Shown: positions 18,467 to 28,598, counted from the first letter of the stretch. The stretch: 64,000 nucleotides of DNA from Spartobacteria bacterium (GCA_009930475.1 RZYC01000008.1:1-64000), one strand, 5' to 3'. Numbers and translations are program-made. The notes: generated by a model not told the origin, from the sequence alone.

Positions 18467-19255
18467 TTATAGATAGTAATCTGGTTCTCTGCGGTCACTG
18501 AAATGAACAAACAGTTTATTTCGAATTTCATCCAGCTTGGGATGAGCAAAGGTTCGTGCGTGTTGTGGACAATATTTCACACAGGCGAGACACCAGATAC
18601 ACGCATTCGCATCGGTCAAAACCTGCTCTGATACGGTCACCGCATGTACAGGACACACGGTTTCGCATGTCTTGCATAAATTACATACGATCCTATCTGT
18701 TTCGGGCGATTTTTCGGGAAGCGCACCTCGATCGCGATACGGTCTGCTTCCCGGGATATCTGCCAATGGAAAACACCGACCTGCATCCGCGACTTTCTTT
18801 TTAACAGCCTGCCCAAATGCCCGAATGCATGCATGATCCCCGTCATCCGGTCTGCCCAGTGCGATCGGCTGATCAGCTGTGGAAAAAGTGTGTTCGGCAA
18901 TAAAACCTCCGGCCGCAACGACCTTAAATCCCGCAGCTGTAACAATATCCGCCAGTTCAAGCAGGGCATCGTCATATGCTCTGTTTCCATAAACAGCTAC
19001 AACAACAGCTGGTGCACCGTCTGCCTTCAGCGAGGCCAGTCGTTGACAGACAGCGACCGGAACACGGCCGCTATATACCGGAACACCAATGACGGTCAAA
19101 TGACTTCTATCCCCGCAGAAATCAAGATGTACTGACGTATCACGCGTGATATCTTCTTCACAAATCGACGTCGCATTTATTTCGTGACCGATCGCCCGAA
19201 CAATACGTTTCGTTGACCCTGTAGGTGAAAAGTACACTAAATTTACCTTGTCCAT
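18467..19255 (-). CDS. EFR1-type flavodoxin-ferredoxin fusion
   Basis: This 262-residue protein joins an N-terminal flavodoxin-like domain (YFSPTGSTKRIV for FMN phosphate binding, VYSGRVP, VYGNRAYDDAL) to a C-terminal double-cluster ferredoxin. The two Cys sets, CNLCKTCETVCP and CIWCLACVKYCP, each supply ligands for [4Fe-4S] clusters. Such proteins are typical of anaerobes and shuttle low-potential electrons; their partners are mostly unknown. The presence of two intact clusters suggests anoxic or micro-oxic metabolism. It is convergent with the hypothetical gene and lies just downstream of the hybrid kinase on the same strand. Confidence 0.88.
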   Translation of the reverse strand: MDKVNLVYFSPTGSTKRIVRAIGHEINATSICEEDITRDTSVHLDFCGDRSHLTVIGVPVYSGRVPVAVCQRLASLKADGAPAVVVAVYGNRAYDDALLELADIVTAAGFKVVAAGGFIAEHTFSTADQPIALGRPDDGDHACIRAFGQAVKKKVADAGRCFPLADIPGSRPYRDRGALPEKSPETDRIVCNLCKTCETVCPVHAVTVSEQVLTDANACIWCLACVKYCPQHARTFAHPKLDEIRNKLFVHFSDRREPDYYL

Positions 19256-19279
19256 TTTACTTATTCCTTAAGCATATCA

Positions 19280-21322
19280 TTACGAAAGTGATTTACTGCA
19301 TGCGTATTGCCGTATTACCGCCCTTAAATCGTCCTTTTCGACCGGTTTTCTGAGGTGTCCATTCATTCCGCAACTGTGGCATTGCGAAATAATCGCGTCA
19401 TCTACATGCGCGGTCAAGGCAATGATGGGTATGGGATGAAAGGTTTCTGCTCCGGATGTGGCTAATAAATCGGATTCAAATTCTCTAATTTCCTGGGCGG
19501 CTGTCATCCCGTCCATTACAGGCATCTCTAAATCCATCAGAATAACATCAAAAGGTGCTGTCCCGAAACAATCCCGATAGGTCTCCAAGGCTTTCAAACC
19601 ATCACTGACTATTTCGAAACGACACCCAAAGGACGTAAGCAGCTTCTTCAATATAATTGAAATCACCGCGTTGTCCTCGGCCACGAGAATGTTTAAATCT
19701 ATGTTTCCATCATCTGCCGCATCCGCCAGCTCCTGAACCTCCTGATGCACGTCATGCCGTGGCGGCGTGATGGATTCAACCTTGGCTAACGGAAGCTCGA
19801 TGCACACATCAGTGCCTTTCCCTTCTTCGCTACGCAGCCGAATCGCTCCCTGATGCGTATCCAGTAATTCGCGAGTTATGGCCATACCAAGTCCCGTGCC
19901 CGGCTCTCCAGCAGTGCCAGTGCGTGATGTTTTCGTGTATTTATCAAATACATGATCGATCATCCGGGATGGAATGCCCACCCCTTGATCTTTTACATCC
20001 ACTTTCACACACTGATTCTTTCGGTTTACAGTAATCAATATGGAAACCTTGCTGTTGGTATGAGAAAATTTTATGGCGTTGGATATAACATTATTAAAGA
20101 TGCGCAGCAATGCACTTTGATTCCCACTGACATAGGGATTCAAACTTCCTGTAACAAGCTCAAGTTCAACCCCTTTAAGCGAAGCGGAGTATCTCATTGT
20201 TTTAATGCACGTCTGTATCACCTGCAATAATTCAAGCTCACTGAATTCCATTTCACTCTTTTTTTTCTGCATCCTGCCTAAATCGAGAATGTCCCCTATC
20301 AGAGTCAGTAGATGTTCTCCGGCAACCAGCATATTAGCGAGCATATCTTCCTGTTCGTCTGTCAACGCCGTTTCTTTGCGCATCATTTTACAGAAGCCGA
20401 TGATTCCGTTGATGGGCGAACGCAGATCATGTGAACAGACCGTTAAGAACTGATCTTTCAGCGCATTTAATCCCTCCAGCTCTTCGATTTGCCCCTGTAA
20501 ACGACGCGTCAACTGCTGCCGGCGTAAATGTGCCTCCACTCTCGCCTTTAATTCTTCTTTTATGAATGGCTTACGCAAATAATCTGTCGCACCCATTTTG
20601 AATAATTCGATAATCGGTCGATGCCCATGCCCGCTCAAAAAAATAACCGGAACATCTTTATGACGGTGATCCGCCCGAATATACCGGCATAACTCATCAC
20701 CGCTCATATCCGGCATATATAAGTCCGTCAGCACGAGATCCATGACCACGTCCGAGGTCTTTAACAACTCCTGCGCACGGCGACCATCGTCAGCATCGTG
20801 TACCTGCACGCCCAGCTCCTTCAGGCAGGCCGACACAACCGTCCGCGTTGTCCGGCTATCATCAACCACAAGAATATGAACATCGCTCAATTCTTCCGAA
20901 GGTTTCAAAATATCGCCAATGATCCGTACGATATTACCGCGGACATTCTTTTTTAAAACAAAATCAACCGCCCCCAAAGCAAACCCGCGCATGCGATCCG
21001 CTTCATTATCATTCGACGTAATAAAAATAACCGGAACATTCTCATTTCCGATGTGCACCAGCTTATCCAGATAAGCATCCGAACGAATGGCCTCGATAAT
21101 ATCAAAACCTGTCATTCCCTGCATCTGCAATCCCATCGTCACAGCGGACAAATGAGGCTCTGTAATCATTTTTTTAATCGCGTCCTGACCACTGGATGCC
21201 TCTAAAACATCATACCCGGCGGACTGTAATTCAGAGCGTAACCCCCAGCGTATAAAATCACTGTCATCCACCACCAGAACGCGGGCACGACTTTTTTTAT
21301 GTAAATCATTACTTTTTGCCAT
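19280..21322 (-). CDS. Hybrid histidine kinase, REC-REC-HisKA-HATPase-REC
   Basis: This 680-residue soluble protein starts at the ATG at 21322 (GGAG 8 bases before); a GTG at 21343 is less likely. Receiver 1 (about 14-130) has the acidic pair at 19-20 but Gly64 where the phospho-acceptor Asp should be (TMGLQMQG), so it is a pseudo-receiver. Receiver 2 is complete (VLTDLYMPDMSG). HisKA has SHDLRSPINGI; HATPase has NNVISNAIKFSH, DQGVGIP and GTGLGM. Receiver 3 (VILMDLEMPVMDG) is complete and ends the protein. There is no DNA-binding output, so the signal must leave by phosphotransfer or contact. Confidence 0.92.
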   Translation of the reverse strand: MAKSNDLHKKSRARVLVVDDSDFIRWGLRSELQSAGYDVLEASSGQDAIKKMITEPHLSAVTMGLQMQGMTGFDIIEAIRSDAYLDKLVHIGNENVPVIFITSNDNEADRMRGFALGAVDFVLKKNVRGNIVRIIGDILKPSEELSDVHILVVDDSRTTRTVVSACLKELGVQVHDADDGRRAQELLKTSDVVMDLVLTDLYMPDMSGDELCRYIRADHRHKDVPVIFLSGHGHRPIIELFKMGATDYLRKPFIKEELKARVEAHLRRQQLTRRLQGQIEELEGLNALKDQFLTVCSHDLRSPINGIIGFCKMMRKETALTDEQEDMLANMLVAGEHLLTLIGDILDLGRMQKKKSEMEFSELELLQVIQTCIKTMRYSASLKGVELELVTGSLNPYVSGNQSALLRIFNNVISNAIKFSHTNSKVSILITVNRKNQCVKVDVKDQGVGIPSRMIDHVFDKYTKTSRTGTAGEPGTGLGMAITRELLDTHQGAIRLRSEEGKGTDVCIELPLAKVESITPPRHDVHQEVQELADAADDGNIDLNILVAEDNAVISIILKKLLTSFGCRFEIVSDGLKALETYRDCFGTAPFDVILMDLEMPVMDGMTAAQEIREFESDLLATSGAETFHPIPIIALTAHVDDAIISQCHSCGMNGHLRKPVEKDDLRAVIRQYACSKSLS

Positions 21323-21514
21323 GAAACAATCTCCATACGCCACTTGTTAAACAACATGTCAGTATTTCATTTTTAATAAACGAATCACAAGCTTTATCCT
21401 GTTCAAAACTGTGAAATACAATCCATATACAAGGAACACTTTACATCCATTCAAACAACTGCTATGTAGCATAGATAAATTTCAGATATTAATCATGCCG
21501 AAACGGAGTACGAG

Positions 21515-22564
21515 ATGGCGGAATTACGCAAATACCAAGAGGTAAAACAACAATTACTTCAGTTGATTCAACAGATGGCTGAGGATCAGCAGCTCCCCGG
21601 CGAACGCGAACTGGCCAAGCAGTTTGGTTTTTCCTATATGACGATTCGTCATGCGGTGGACGATTTGGTAGCCGAAAATATTCTTTATCGACGTCCCCGG
21701 CGCGGCACATTTGTCCAACCCGTTGACCAAAAAACAAGTACAACGGGAAATATAGGATTCTTTTTATACGAAAAACTTCAAGGCGGCATCACTAGCCCCT
21801 ATTATTCCATGGTATTCAAAGCCATGCAGATGGAATGCCTGAGCCTTGGCTATAATTTAATCTATTTTACAAATAGTCAGAACGTAGATACGCAAAGCGT
21901 AGATGGAATCATCGCCACCGCATTCCCGGAAATGAAACAGCAAATTGCGGCTATTTCGCGCGGACGCCCCACGATCATGATCGATAATGATGTTTTTGAT
22001 GTCAACCTGCCTGCGATTGTCATCGATAACTATAATTCTACCTGCCACGCCATTGAATATGCCTACAATATTGGCCACCGAAAAATCGGTTTTATCACGG
22101 GATTACAAAGCAGTTCGGTCGGAATCAAGCGACTGGCCGGCTATAAAACCGTCATTGAACAATACAAACTTCCGCAGAATCCTGACTATCTCTGCATTGG
22201 AGACTACTCCTACGATTGTGGGAAATCATGGGCACAGCACTACGCCTCACTATCAGATCGTCCAACATTTATTCATTGCGCTAATGATATGATGGCGATG
22301 GGATTGATCAAAGGATTTGCCGAATGCGGCGTGTCTGTGCCCGATGATATCAGTGTAAGCGGCTTTGATGATATAGATATGGCTAAACTGTTTCATCCCG
22401 CTCTTACGACAATGGCTGTGGATTTGAAAGCGATGGCAAAACAAAGCATGGCCATTTTGATGGAAGGGATGCGCACAAAGAAAACAGTCGTTCAAAAAGT
22501 AATGATACCAGCCAAACTAATCGTTCGCGAATCGACAAAACCCTTGCCCTTGCCCGGAAAATAA
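21515..22564 (+). CDS. GntR-type HTH fused to periplasmic-binding-like sensor domain
   Basis: This 349-residue transcription regulator has an N-terminal winged helix of the GntR type (LPGERELAKQFGFSYMTIRHAVDDLVAENILYRRPRRGTFV in pieces, about 25-70). A LacI/ribose-binding-like effector domain follows (about 78-340), with YNIGHRKIGFITG, HCANDMMAMGLIKGF and VSGFDDIDMA. This architecture matches AraR-like sugar regulators. GGAG lies 6 bases before the ATG. No sugar operon lies next to it: the next gene is trpB and the upstream one a divergent kinase. Its target is therefore unknown; the catabolic genes 30 kb to the right are one possibility. Confidence 0.9.
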   Translation: MAELRKYQEVKQQLLQLIQQMAEDQQLPGERELAKQFGFSYMTIRHAVDDLVAENILYRRPRRGTFVQPVDQKTSTTGNIGFFLYEKLQGGITSPYYSMVFKAMQMECLSLGYNLIYFTNSQNVDTQSVDGIIATAFPEMKQQIAAISRGRPTIMIDNDVFDVNLPAIVIDNYNSTCHAIEYAYNIGHRKIGFITGLQSSSVGIKRLAGYKTVIEQYKLPQNPDYLCIGDYSYDCGKSWAQHYASLSDRPTFIHCANDMMAMGLIKGFAECGVSVPDDISVSGFDDIDMAKLFHPALTTMAVDLKAMAKQSMAILMEGMRTKKTVVQKVMIPAKLIVRESTKPLPLPGK

Positions 22565-22817
22565 GCCAACACCACTGGCGGCAGACTAAGTAATACACAG
22601 ATGCATGGATTAAAAAAATCCACAGTAGCGCAGAAGTTTAAAAAGCCAACCTGTGCAGTATAGCATGGGAAAATTGAACTCCAGCAGGATACGTACATTG
22701 CGAAGCAGTATAATTAGTCTTGATTCATCTCACCATCAATGTTCTTATGAACAGTAATGCACCTGTTTGCAGGAAAAATGACTTTCTCTTTAGAATAAAT
22801 ACAGAAGGGTATGAACA

Positions 22818-24032
22818 ATGGATGATTATAGCCAATATCTTCGAAATCAACCGAATACAGAAGGATTCTTCGGAAAATACGGCGGTGCTTATATCCCGCC
22901 TGAACTGGAAAAACCTTTCGCTGAAATCAATGATGCCTATCATGATATTTGCCAGTCGCACCGATTTATTGCAGAATTACGTGATATCAGAAAACATTTC
23001 CAAGGTCGCCCCACACCTGTTTTTCATGCGGAAAGACTGACAAAAGAAACTGGCGGCGCACATATTTACCTGAAACGAGAAGATTTAAATCATACTGGCG
23101 CACATAAGCTCAACCACTGCATGGGTGAAGCGCTGTTGGCGAAATATCTGGGCAAGAAAAAACTCATTGCCGAGACCGGAGCCGGCCAGCACGGCGTCGC
23201 ACTGGCTACAGCCGCCGCTTATTTTGGAATGGAATGCGAAATCCATATGGGCGAAGTGGATATTAAAAAAGAGCATCCGAATGTGGTGCGAATGAAACTG
23301 CTCGGTGCCCACGTAGTTCCTGTTACTCATGGATTAAAAACATTGAAAGAAGCTGTTGATTCGGCTTTCGTGGCCTATTTGAAGGATCCGGTCAATTCCA
23401 TTTATTGTATCGGGTCAGTGGTCGGCCCTCACCCGTTCCCCCTGCTTGTCCGTGATTTCCAATCTGTTGTCGGAGTAGAAGCCCGCGAACAGTTTATTGA
23501 GATGACCGGTCATCTGCCAGACGTAGTCTGCGCCTGTGTTGGCGGTGGAAGCAATGCCATGGGCATTTTCTCCGGATTCATCAATGACCCCGTCGAACTT
23601 CACGGTGTAGAACCGGCCGGACGTTCCCTGAAGTACGGCGATCACGCCGCTACCCTGAGTTACGGACACGAAGGCGTTATCCATGGATTCCGCTGTTATC
23701 TGCTTCAGGATGACAAAGGAGAACCGGCCCCCGTTTATTCTATTGCCAGCGGACTGGACTACCCGGGTGTCGGCCCCGAACACTGTTTCCTTAAGGACAA
23801 AGAACGTGTTATCTACGGTTCCTGCGATGACACAGACTGCCTGAAAGCCTTCTACGCCCTGTCCAAAACGGAAGGCATAATTCCCGCACTGGAAAGTGCT
23901 CATGCTGTATCCTATGCGATGAAACTGGCCAAAAAAATGCAGCGCGGCTCCATCCTCATCAACCTGAGTGGACGCGGCGATAAAGACATTGATTTTGTCT
24001 ATGATAATTATGGTCTCGGCGAAAACCTCTAG
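22818..24032 (+). CDS. trpB: Tryptophan synthase beta chain, stand-alone
   Basis: This 404-residue PLP enzyme condenses indole and serine to tryptophan. [16 protein letters not shown], the PLP lysine motif [22 protein letters not shown], the phosphate loop GGGSNAMG and [11 protein letters not shown] are present. The usual HKTNQ after the lysine reads HKLNH, and the length is normal. No trpA or other trp gene is adjacent. Either trpA is elsewhere, or this enzyme salvages free indole. The 253-bp upstream gap shows no obvious attenuator or leader peptide. A hairpin terminator follows. Confidence 0.93.
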   Translation: MDDYSQYLRNQPNTEGFFGKYGGAYIPPELEKPFAEINDAYHDICQSHRFIAELRDIRKHFQGRPTPVFHAERLTKETGGAHIYLKREDLNHTGAHKLNHCMGEALLAKYLGKKKLIAETGAGQHGVALATAAAYFGMECEIHMGEVDIKKEHPNVVRMKLLGAHVVPVTHGLKTLKEAVDSAFVAYLKDPVNSIYCIGSVVGPHPFPLLVRDFQSVVGVEAREQFIEMTGHLPDVVCACVGGGSNAMGIFSGFINDPVELHGVEPAGRSLKYGDHAATLSYGHEGVIHGFRCYLLQDDKGEPAPVYSIASGLDYPGVGPEHCFLKDKERVIYGSCDDTDCLKAFYALSKTEGIIPALESAHAVSYAMKLAKKMQRGSILINLSGRGDKDIDFVYDNYGLGENL

Positions 24033-24056
24033 CCGATAATTAGTTAAAAATCTAGT

Positions 24057-24115
24057 GGACTGTAGATCGATACGCTCCCGAAGTCAGTAAGGAGATGCCG
24101 GCTACAGTCCTTTTT
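24057..24115 (+). terminator. Intrinsic terminator after trpB
   Basis: GGACTGTAG (24057-24065) pairs perfectly with CTACAGTCC (24102-24110), followed by TTTTT. The 36-nt apical region can fold further. It separates trpB from slyX. Confidence 0.75.
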
Positions 24116-24139
24116 AGTCTTTTCAAAAGGATAACACCC

Positions 24140-24331
24140 ATGGATACACGAATTGAACGACTGGAGACCTTGCTCACCATGCAGGATGACACCATAACCC
24201 GACTAAGCGCAGAGCTCTATGCACAGCAGAAGGAAATCGTACGAATGCAAAGAATGATTGAGGGCATCAACGATCGTCTCTGCGCGATGGAGGCAGGCGA
24301 ATCAGATAATGCAAGACCGCCGCATTATTGA
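24140..24331 (+). CDS. slyX: SlyX family coiled-coil protein
   Basis: This 63-residue protein from the ATG at 24140 reads MDTRIERLETLLTMQDDTI and continues as one amphipathic coiled coil with heptad Leu, Ile and Met spacing, ending with the polar tail typical of SlyX. SlyX proteins are small and widespread, often near slyD, and their function is unknown. An upstream in-frame ATG (24095) lies in the trpB terminator and is rejected. Its last 7 bases overlap the convergent exonuclease gene, so the 3' ends are antisense to each other. Confidence 0.85.
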   Translation: MDTRIERLETLLTMQDDTITRLSAELYAQQKEIVRMQRMIEGINDRLCAMEAGESDNARPPHY

Positions 24332-24966
24332 TCGTCCCGCTGCCGACTGAAGAGTCCCTCATAATAACGCATTTCTGCAATAGATGCTTTTACATCAAAC
24401 CCCGCATCATGCGCCTGACCAGCCATACTGCTCGAACCGTCAAGCAAGTACAGCTGTAGCATTTCTGCATTTTCCTTATCAAAGGGTTGCATATTGAATG
24501 TGTTATTTACCAGCAATTTAACAGTCGAAACGTCTAACATACGATAATTTAATCGGGCGGTAAACGCCGGGAGCCATTTACGAACAACCGCCATATCCGC
24601 ATGAATACTGTTTCCTGCCAAAACAGGACGGCAACTGATTGAGGTCTCTGCGTCCCCCACTGCCCGATCTACACTGGCGGCGAGCAAATTATCCACCTCA
24701 TATATGTTCACGGCCTCTGCAGAACGACTTTTATCGACTAAATCCGGAATATGCTGCATGACCCAATCACTGACGCGAGCCCCATCCGGCAATTTCACCG
24801 ATATATTCACGTCGTCAGAGGCCGGAAAAACCCGCTGGAAATGAACATCCGTAATCACCATGGCCACTTGCAATAAATACGATTCCTTCACATCCAGGCT
24901 GGTAAACTCTGAATCAAACCAAATGTATGCCGGAACCAGCCCCTTTTCTTTCGCTTCACTACTCAT
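24325..24966 (-). CDS. orn: Oligoribonuclease-like DEDDh 3'-5' exonuclease
   Basis: This 213-residue protein carries the DEDD core: WFDSEFTSL (Asp and Glu), a central Asp in AGNSIHADMAVVRKWLPAF, and AHDAGFDVKASIAEMRYY with the His and last Asp. These match oligoribonuclease, which degrades 2-5-nt RNA and pGpG. The first motif is usually WxDxEMTGL; here Phe-Thr-Ser replaces Met-Thr-Gly, so it is a divergent member. A GAGAGGG box 6 bases before the ATG at 24966 favours that start over 24972. It overlaps slyX by 7 bp tail to tail. Confidence 0.82.
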   Translation of the reverse strand: MSSEAKEKGLVPAYIWFDSEFTSLDVKESYLLQVAMVITDVHFQRVFPASDDVNISVKLPDGARVSDWVMQHIPDLVDKSRSAEAVNIYEVDNLLAASVDRAVGDAETSISCRPVLAGNSIHADMAVVRKWLPAFTARLNYRMLDVSTVKLLVNNTFNMQPFDKENAEMLQLYLLDGSSSMAGQAHDAGFDVKASIAEMRYYEGLFSRQRDDQ

Positions 24967-25038
24967 TATCATCCCTCTCTCGCTCTCCCTGAAAACTACA
25001 TTTAAATTTTATTGCACACCGCAGCAACCAAGACGCTG

Positions 25039-25518
25039 CTACTCACACTGCTGACGCAAAAAAGCCAGATAAGCCTCCGCATCAGGCGTATTGTCATCAG
25101 GCGCCCAATCCGCTGTCTCCGCCTCGACAAGCGGCTTATATGGTCCCGCCTTCGCTTCAAAAAATACCGTCCCTGCTTCCAGAGCAATGAATGTATGCCA
25201 TGTACCATGGGGAATATTTACACCAAAAATCGGACTTCCGGCAGCCATAGAAATGGATTCCGTCATTGTTCCTGAATCATCGAAAATCAAACAAAGAAGT
25301 GCTCCCGCCACAACAACCAGTGTCTCATCTTTGGTTTCATCCAAATGACGGTGAGGCCTTACATAAGAATCCGGCTCAATGGCATTTAAAATGCGATGGC
25401 AGGGATCATCCGCACTCCCGTGAAAATTATAATTTTTGCGCGTTCTTTCCGACAGCCTTGCGGCCTTTGTCAGATTCTCAATCATGCTTCGCGACATAGA
25501 AACAACGTTGTTTTTCAT
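25039..25518 (-). CDS. WbuC-family cupin-fold metalloprotein
   Basis: This 159-residue protein matches WbuC-type cupins: RKNYNFHGSADDPCHRILNAIEP, then the metal-site pattern YVRPHRHLDETKDETLVV, and a second His in NIPHGTWHTFIAL, the longer motifs being split by turns. The His, His, Glu and His ligands are present. WbuC genes usually sit in O-antigen or capsule loci and their reaction is not settled; this one stands alone, 9 kb from the glycan operon. The ATG at 25518 is chosen over a GTG at 25527, though neither has a strong ribosome site. A RAYT transposase gene lies upstream on the same strand. Confidence 0.83.
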   Translation of the reverse strand: MKNNVVSMSRSMIENLTKAARLSERTRKNYNFHGSADDPCHRILNAIEPDSYVRPHRHLDETKDETLVVVAGALLCLIFDDSGTMTESISMAAGSPIFGVNIPHGTWHTFIALEAGTVFFEAKAGPYKPLVEAETADWAPDDNTPDAEAYLAFLRQQCE

Positions 25519-25584
25519 AAGGCACACTTTCTTTTACTGATCCATATGAACCAAATTCACTGCAAAAAAATCACTGTATACCAG

Positions 25585-26598
25585 TTAACACCAGTTTGCC
25601 AAATCCCTAATCGTATATACACCGCTCCACCCGCCACGCATTTTACGAGCTCCATTCTTACGCTTCTCGCCGAAATAGTCCCTGTTCTGCGTAAAAAATT
25701 CTTCGACAAACGCCTGTGATCCAAATACCTGCCCATCGGAAAAATACCGATTCCGACACTGAAGACGTTCGAAATTCGATATTTTCATGCGCCTCTTCAA
25801 TTTTTCCGGAATAGCATTTCTGTCAAGCATCGCAAAATGTGTATTCTTGCACACCTCATCGTACATAAGAATCCGTTCCCAATATGTCACCGAAGCCACC
25901 TCCCATGTATCCACCTGATCCTTGACCCGAATATCATCATCCAGCCGCTCGACCCCCGACGCTAACGTCATTATCCCCTTCCTCGCGGCAGCAACGCCGC
26001 CCATGGCCTCTCCCAACCCGCAAAAACGATAGTCTTTCGGATCATCCACCATTCCCGCCCTCACCGGATTCATCTCAATGTACGCAGCCATCGCCCGTAG
26101 TGCCAGTCCATCCTCCACCAGCACACTTTTAAACCGACGATCCCACAGCGTTCCACACCGATCATTACGACGGTTGTACCAACAGGAAAAACGCTGCTTC
26201 ACCTGTTTCATAAATTCACTAATATCATGCATTCGTGAGAGATACCGCTGTTTATCAGCGTCAATCTCCTCCTCCATATCCACTTTTTCCCACTCAGCCC
26301 AGCGACTACGAATCTCTCCCACCTCATCCTCCGTGTAAAGACAACCCAATCGCTGCATTAACTCTTTATCTGTAATCAGCCTCACATCATCCCGTTCCGG
26401 CTCTTCTAACAGCAAATGGATATGATTCGTCATAACCGCATAGGTTAACACACGCACCCCAGTAAATCCCTCAACCCGCCGAATCAACCGACGCATATAC
26501 TCTTTTTCCACAGCCCCCATCAACATACTCCGCCCCACGATCCGCGACATACAATGATAATAGGCCAGATGATCTCTTTTTATTCGCTTCTGTTTCAT
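25585..26598 (-). mobile_element. Y1-type (REP-associated/IS200-like) transposase gene
   Basis: The product is 337 residues. The N-terminal HUH nuclease domain has AYYHCMSRIVGRSMLMG and the His pair in VMTNHIHLLLEEP. A downstream helix with FSCWYNRRNDRCGTLWDRRFKS probably supplies the catalytic Tyr. AYIEMNPVRAGMV is the family's conserved tail of the core, and about 120 C-terminal residues form an extension. RAYT proteins process single-stranded REP hairpins and are usually single-copy and domesticated. No obvious terminal repeats border it here. REP-like hairpins at 4108 and 47428 are candidate substrates; that is an inference. Confidence 0.9.
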
Positions 26599-26704
26599 AA
26601 CACGATACGAACACAATCAATCACGCAATGCAACAAAAATATCATATATTAAGGCTGTCTATTTATATACCATATACAACGCGCACATTAAATGCATCAA
26701 CTGC

Positions 26705-27784
26705 TTAAAACACTGTATAGACCCCGTCACGAATCACTGAATCCGTTACCCCTGAATCGGTAATAATATCCATAGATTTGATATGGATGGGACACTGACG
26801 TGCGTAGACGACATCCGAATGGATTACATGTCTGGGATCAGTGAAACATTCAGGTCCGGTGATGCCGCCGATATGCTCACTGCGCCCAAAAGCCCAGTGG
26901 AATCCAGCTTTCTCATCTTCCAGCACATTTCCCCAGACAACGGCCGCATCATTACAGCCCAAGCCCAGTTCGGCTATATTACGACGGGCGGCATCCACTT
27001 CAAACAGATCGTTGAAATGACGGGCCGACCGAGCAGGACCATCGACGCAGCTAATGCGGTTTTGCTTCACAGTGAACCATACCGTTTCTTTATGTTTGGT
27101 GCAGAACACGGGAATAAGGCCTTCGGTCTGACTGGAATCTCCGGCTCGTTCACCTTCGTAGGGAGCAATAAATCCTTCGCCACTGGGAAGATTAATCAGT
27201 GTAGGAGCCATCGAAGGATGACACAGCCCACCGTCGGCAAAACCGGTGCGATGGCGTAAATCAAAAGTGAGGGACGCATTTTCTGCGGAGAAAACGACGT
27301 GCGCCTGACGCGCGCGAGTCAGGCAGTCGGCCAGCATATGTGCTTTTCGGGACACGTCCCGGTAATCGGCACACATGGCACTGTCCATCATGCGTCGGGC
27401 AAATCTCGGCATACTGGCCACCCGTAAATCATTGCGATAATTCAGCATCCCATGCAGCGGAGCAGTGGCGGAATATTGAGTCAGAGCGATGATCACCGTA
27501 GCCGGGGCAAGCGCGTCTTTCAGAGCAGCTGTCTCTCCGTTCATTCGTACAAGTGCCGGGAGATCGGCGTTATTTCCGCCAGTGGCATCGAAGTCTATTA
27601 ATGGCAACGTATGAAACCCGGTCGTCGCCAACTCTTCAACCCATTCGGCTGCAAGTTCGCGACGATCTTTCCAGTCAGGTGTATCAGCTACAGTCGCCGT
27701 GGGGACATCGACCATGACGGAAAATAAATCCATTGGATCGGGATTGAACACGGTGGTAAAAATCTCTTGTAACGTCGGCTTCAT
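26705..27784 (-). CDS. Aminopeptidase-T-like (M29 superfamily) hydrolase
   Basis: From the ATG at 27784 (AAGGAGG with 8-nt spacing) this is 359 residues. The C-terminal half has the M29-like pattern: FDLRHRTGFADGG, INLPSGEGFIAPYEGE, and IAELGLGCNDAAVVWGNVLE followed by FHWAFGRSEHIGG and HSDVVY. These supply Glu, His and Asp for a metal site in thermophilic aminopeptidases and in related dioxygenases of the NicX type. The N-terminal half is divergent. The exact substrate is therefore uncertain: peptidase is the default call and a ring-opening oxygenase an alternative. It lies 31 bp downstream of the MBL-fold gene, so the two are probably co-transcribed. Confidence 0.75.
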   Translation of the reverse strand: MKPTLQEIFTTVFNPDPMDLFSVMVDVPTATVADTPDWKDRRELAAEWVEELATTGFHTLPLIDFDATGGNNADLPALVRMNGETAALKDALAPATVIIALTQYSATAPLHGMLNYRNDLRVASMPRFARRMMDSAMCADYRDVSRKAHMLADCLTRARQAHVVFSAENASLTFDLRHRTGFADGGLCHPSMAPTLINLPSGEGFIAPYEGERAGDSSQTEGLIPVFCTKHKETVWFTVKQNRISCVDGPARSARHFNDLFEVDAARRNIAELGLGCNDAAVVWGNVLEDEKAGFHWAFGRSEHIGGITGPECFTDPRHVIHSDVVYARQCPIHIKSMDIITDSGVTDSVIRDGVYTVF

Positions 27785-27815
27785 CTTGATGACCTCCTTG
27801 TAAAAAAACAGTGGT

Positions 27816-28598
27816 TTATTCAACGGATGCCGCATTGAAAATCCATTGATCACTGATCTTATTACTATATGTCAGCGAAACAGTAATATGATCATGCCCA
27901 GCGATATGCAACTCCCCTGTCACCTCACTGTAGGCGCGGTCATGAAGATTGCACTCACCACTTATGTGAGCCAGAAAAACATGTCGCAAGCGTTCGCAAG
28001 CAATCTCCGAAAGCAGTTTGGCAGCTGTCTGGTTGGATAAATGACCCTGCCGTCCTTTAATACGCTGCTTGAGATGCCATGGTCGAGATGACTGTTCAAG
28101 CAATTGCAGATCATGATTGCACTCCAACACCAATGCATCGCAATGGCTTATTTTTGAACGAATAAGCTGGGTGGGCATGCCGATATCGGTGGCTACTCCG
28201 ACGCGGGCCTCGCCATGGGTTACGATAAAACCTACCGGATCATAAGCATCATGCGGAATCGAGAAGGATTCGACGGTCAAATCCCCAATTTCAAAGACAG
28301 ACCCGGTGGCAAATACATTCCAAGGCAATTCTTTGTACCCCGAATTTTCAATGGTTCCTGAATTACCATAAAGCGGGATCCCATGGCGTTTATTCATCAC
28401 TCGGATCCCTTTGGTATGATCGGAGTGCTCATGAGTAACACAAATCCCGTTGATGGCCTTCGGATCCACGTCCAGCAGCGCCAGCCGGCGCTCTGTTTCC
28501 TTGCCGCTCAGTCCGACATCAATGAGAATATGTGTCGATCCCGATGAAATGTATATGCAGTTGCCGGAGCTACCGCTGGCGAGAACACAAACTCTCAT
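27816..28598 (-). CDS. MBL-fold metallo-hydrolase, YycJ/WalJ type
   Basis: This 260-residue protein has the metallo-beta-lactamase fold. It opens MRVCVLASGSSGNCIYIS, has the Zn motif THEHSDHTKGI (HxHxDH), then an Asp in VATDIGMPT and the family-typical LECNHD. A C-terminal His in IAGHDHITVS could complete the site. YycJ/WalJ members are 5'-3' exonuclease-like nucleases tied to DNA repair or to WalKR cell-wall control in Firmicutes. Here there is no WalKR context. GGGAG lies 7 bases before the ATG. It is divergent from rpoN, with 103 bp between them. Confidence 0.87.
   Translation of the reverse strand: MRVCVLASGSSGNCIYISSGSTHILIDVGLSGKETERRLALLDVDPKAINGICVTHEHSDHTKGIRVMNKRHGIPLYGNSGTIENSGYKELPWNVFATGSVFEIGDLTVESFSIPHDAYDPVGFIVTHGEARVGVATDIGMPTQLIRSKISHCDALVLECNHDLQLLEQSSRPWHLKQRIKGRQGHLSNQTAAKLLSEIACERLRHVFLAHISGECNLHDRAYSEVTGELHIAGHDHITVSLTYSNKISDQWIFNAASVE

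Noticed and set aside
22565-22817. Possible trp leader or T-box before trpB
   Set aside because: No Trp-rich leader peptide, T-box motif or terminator/antiterminator pair was found.
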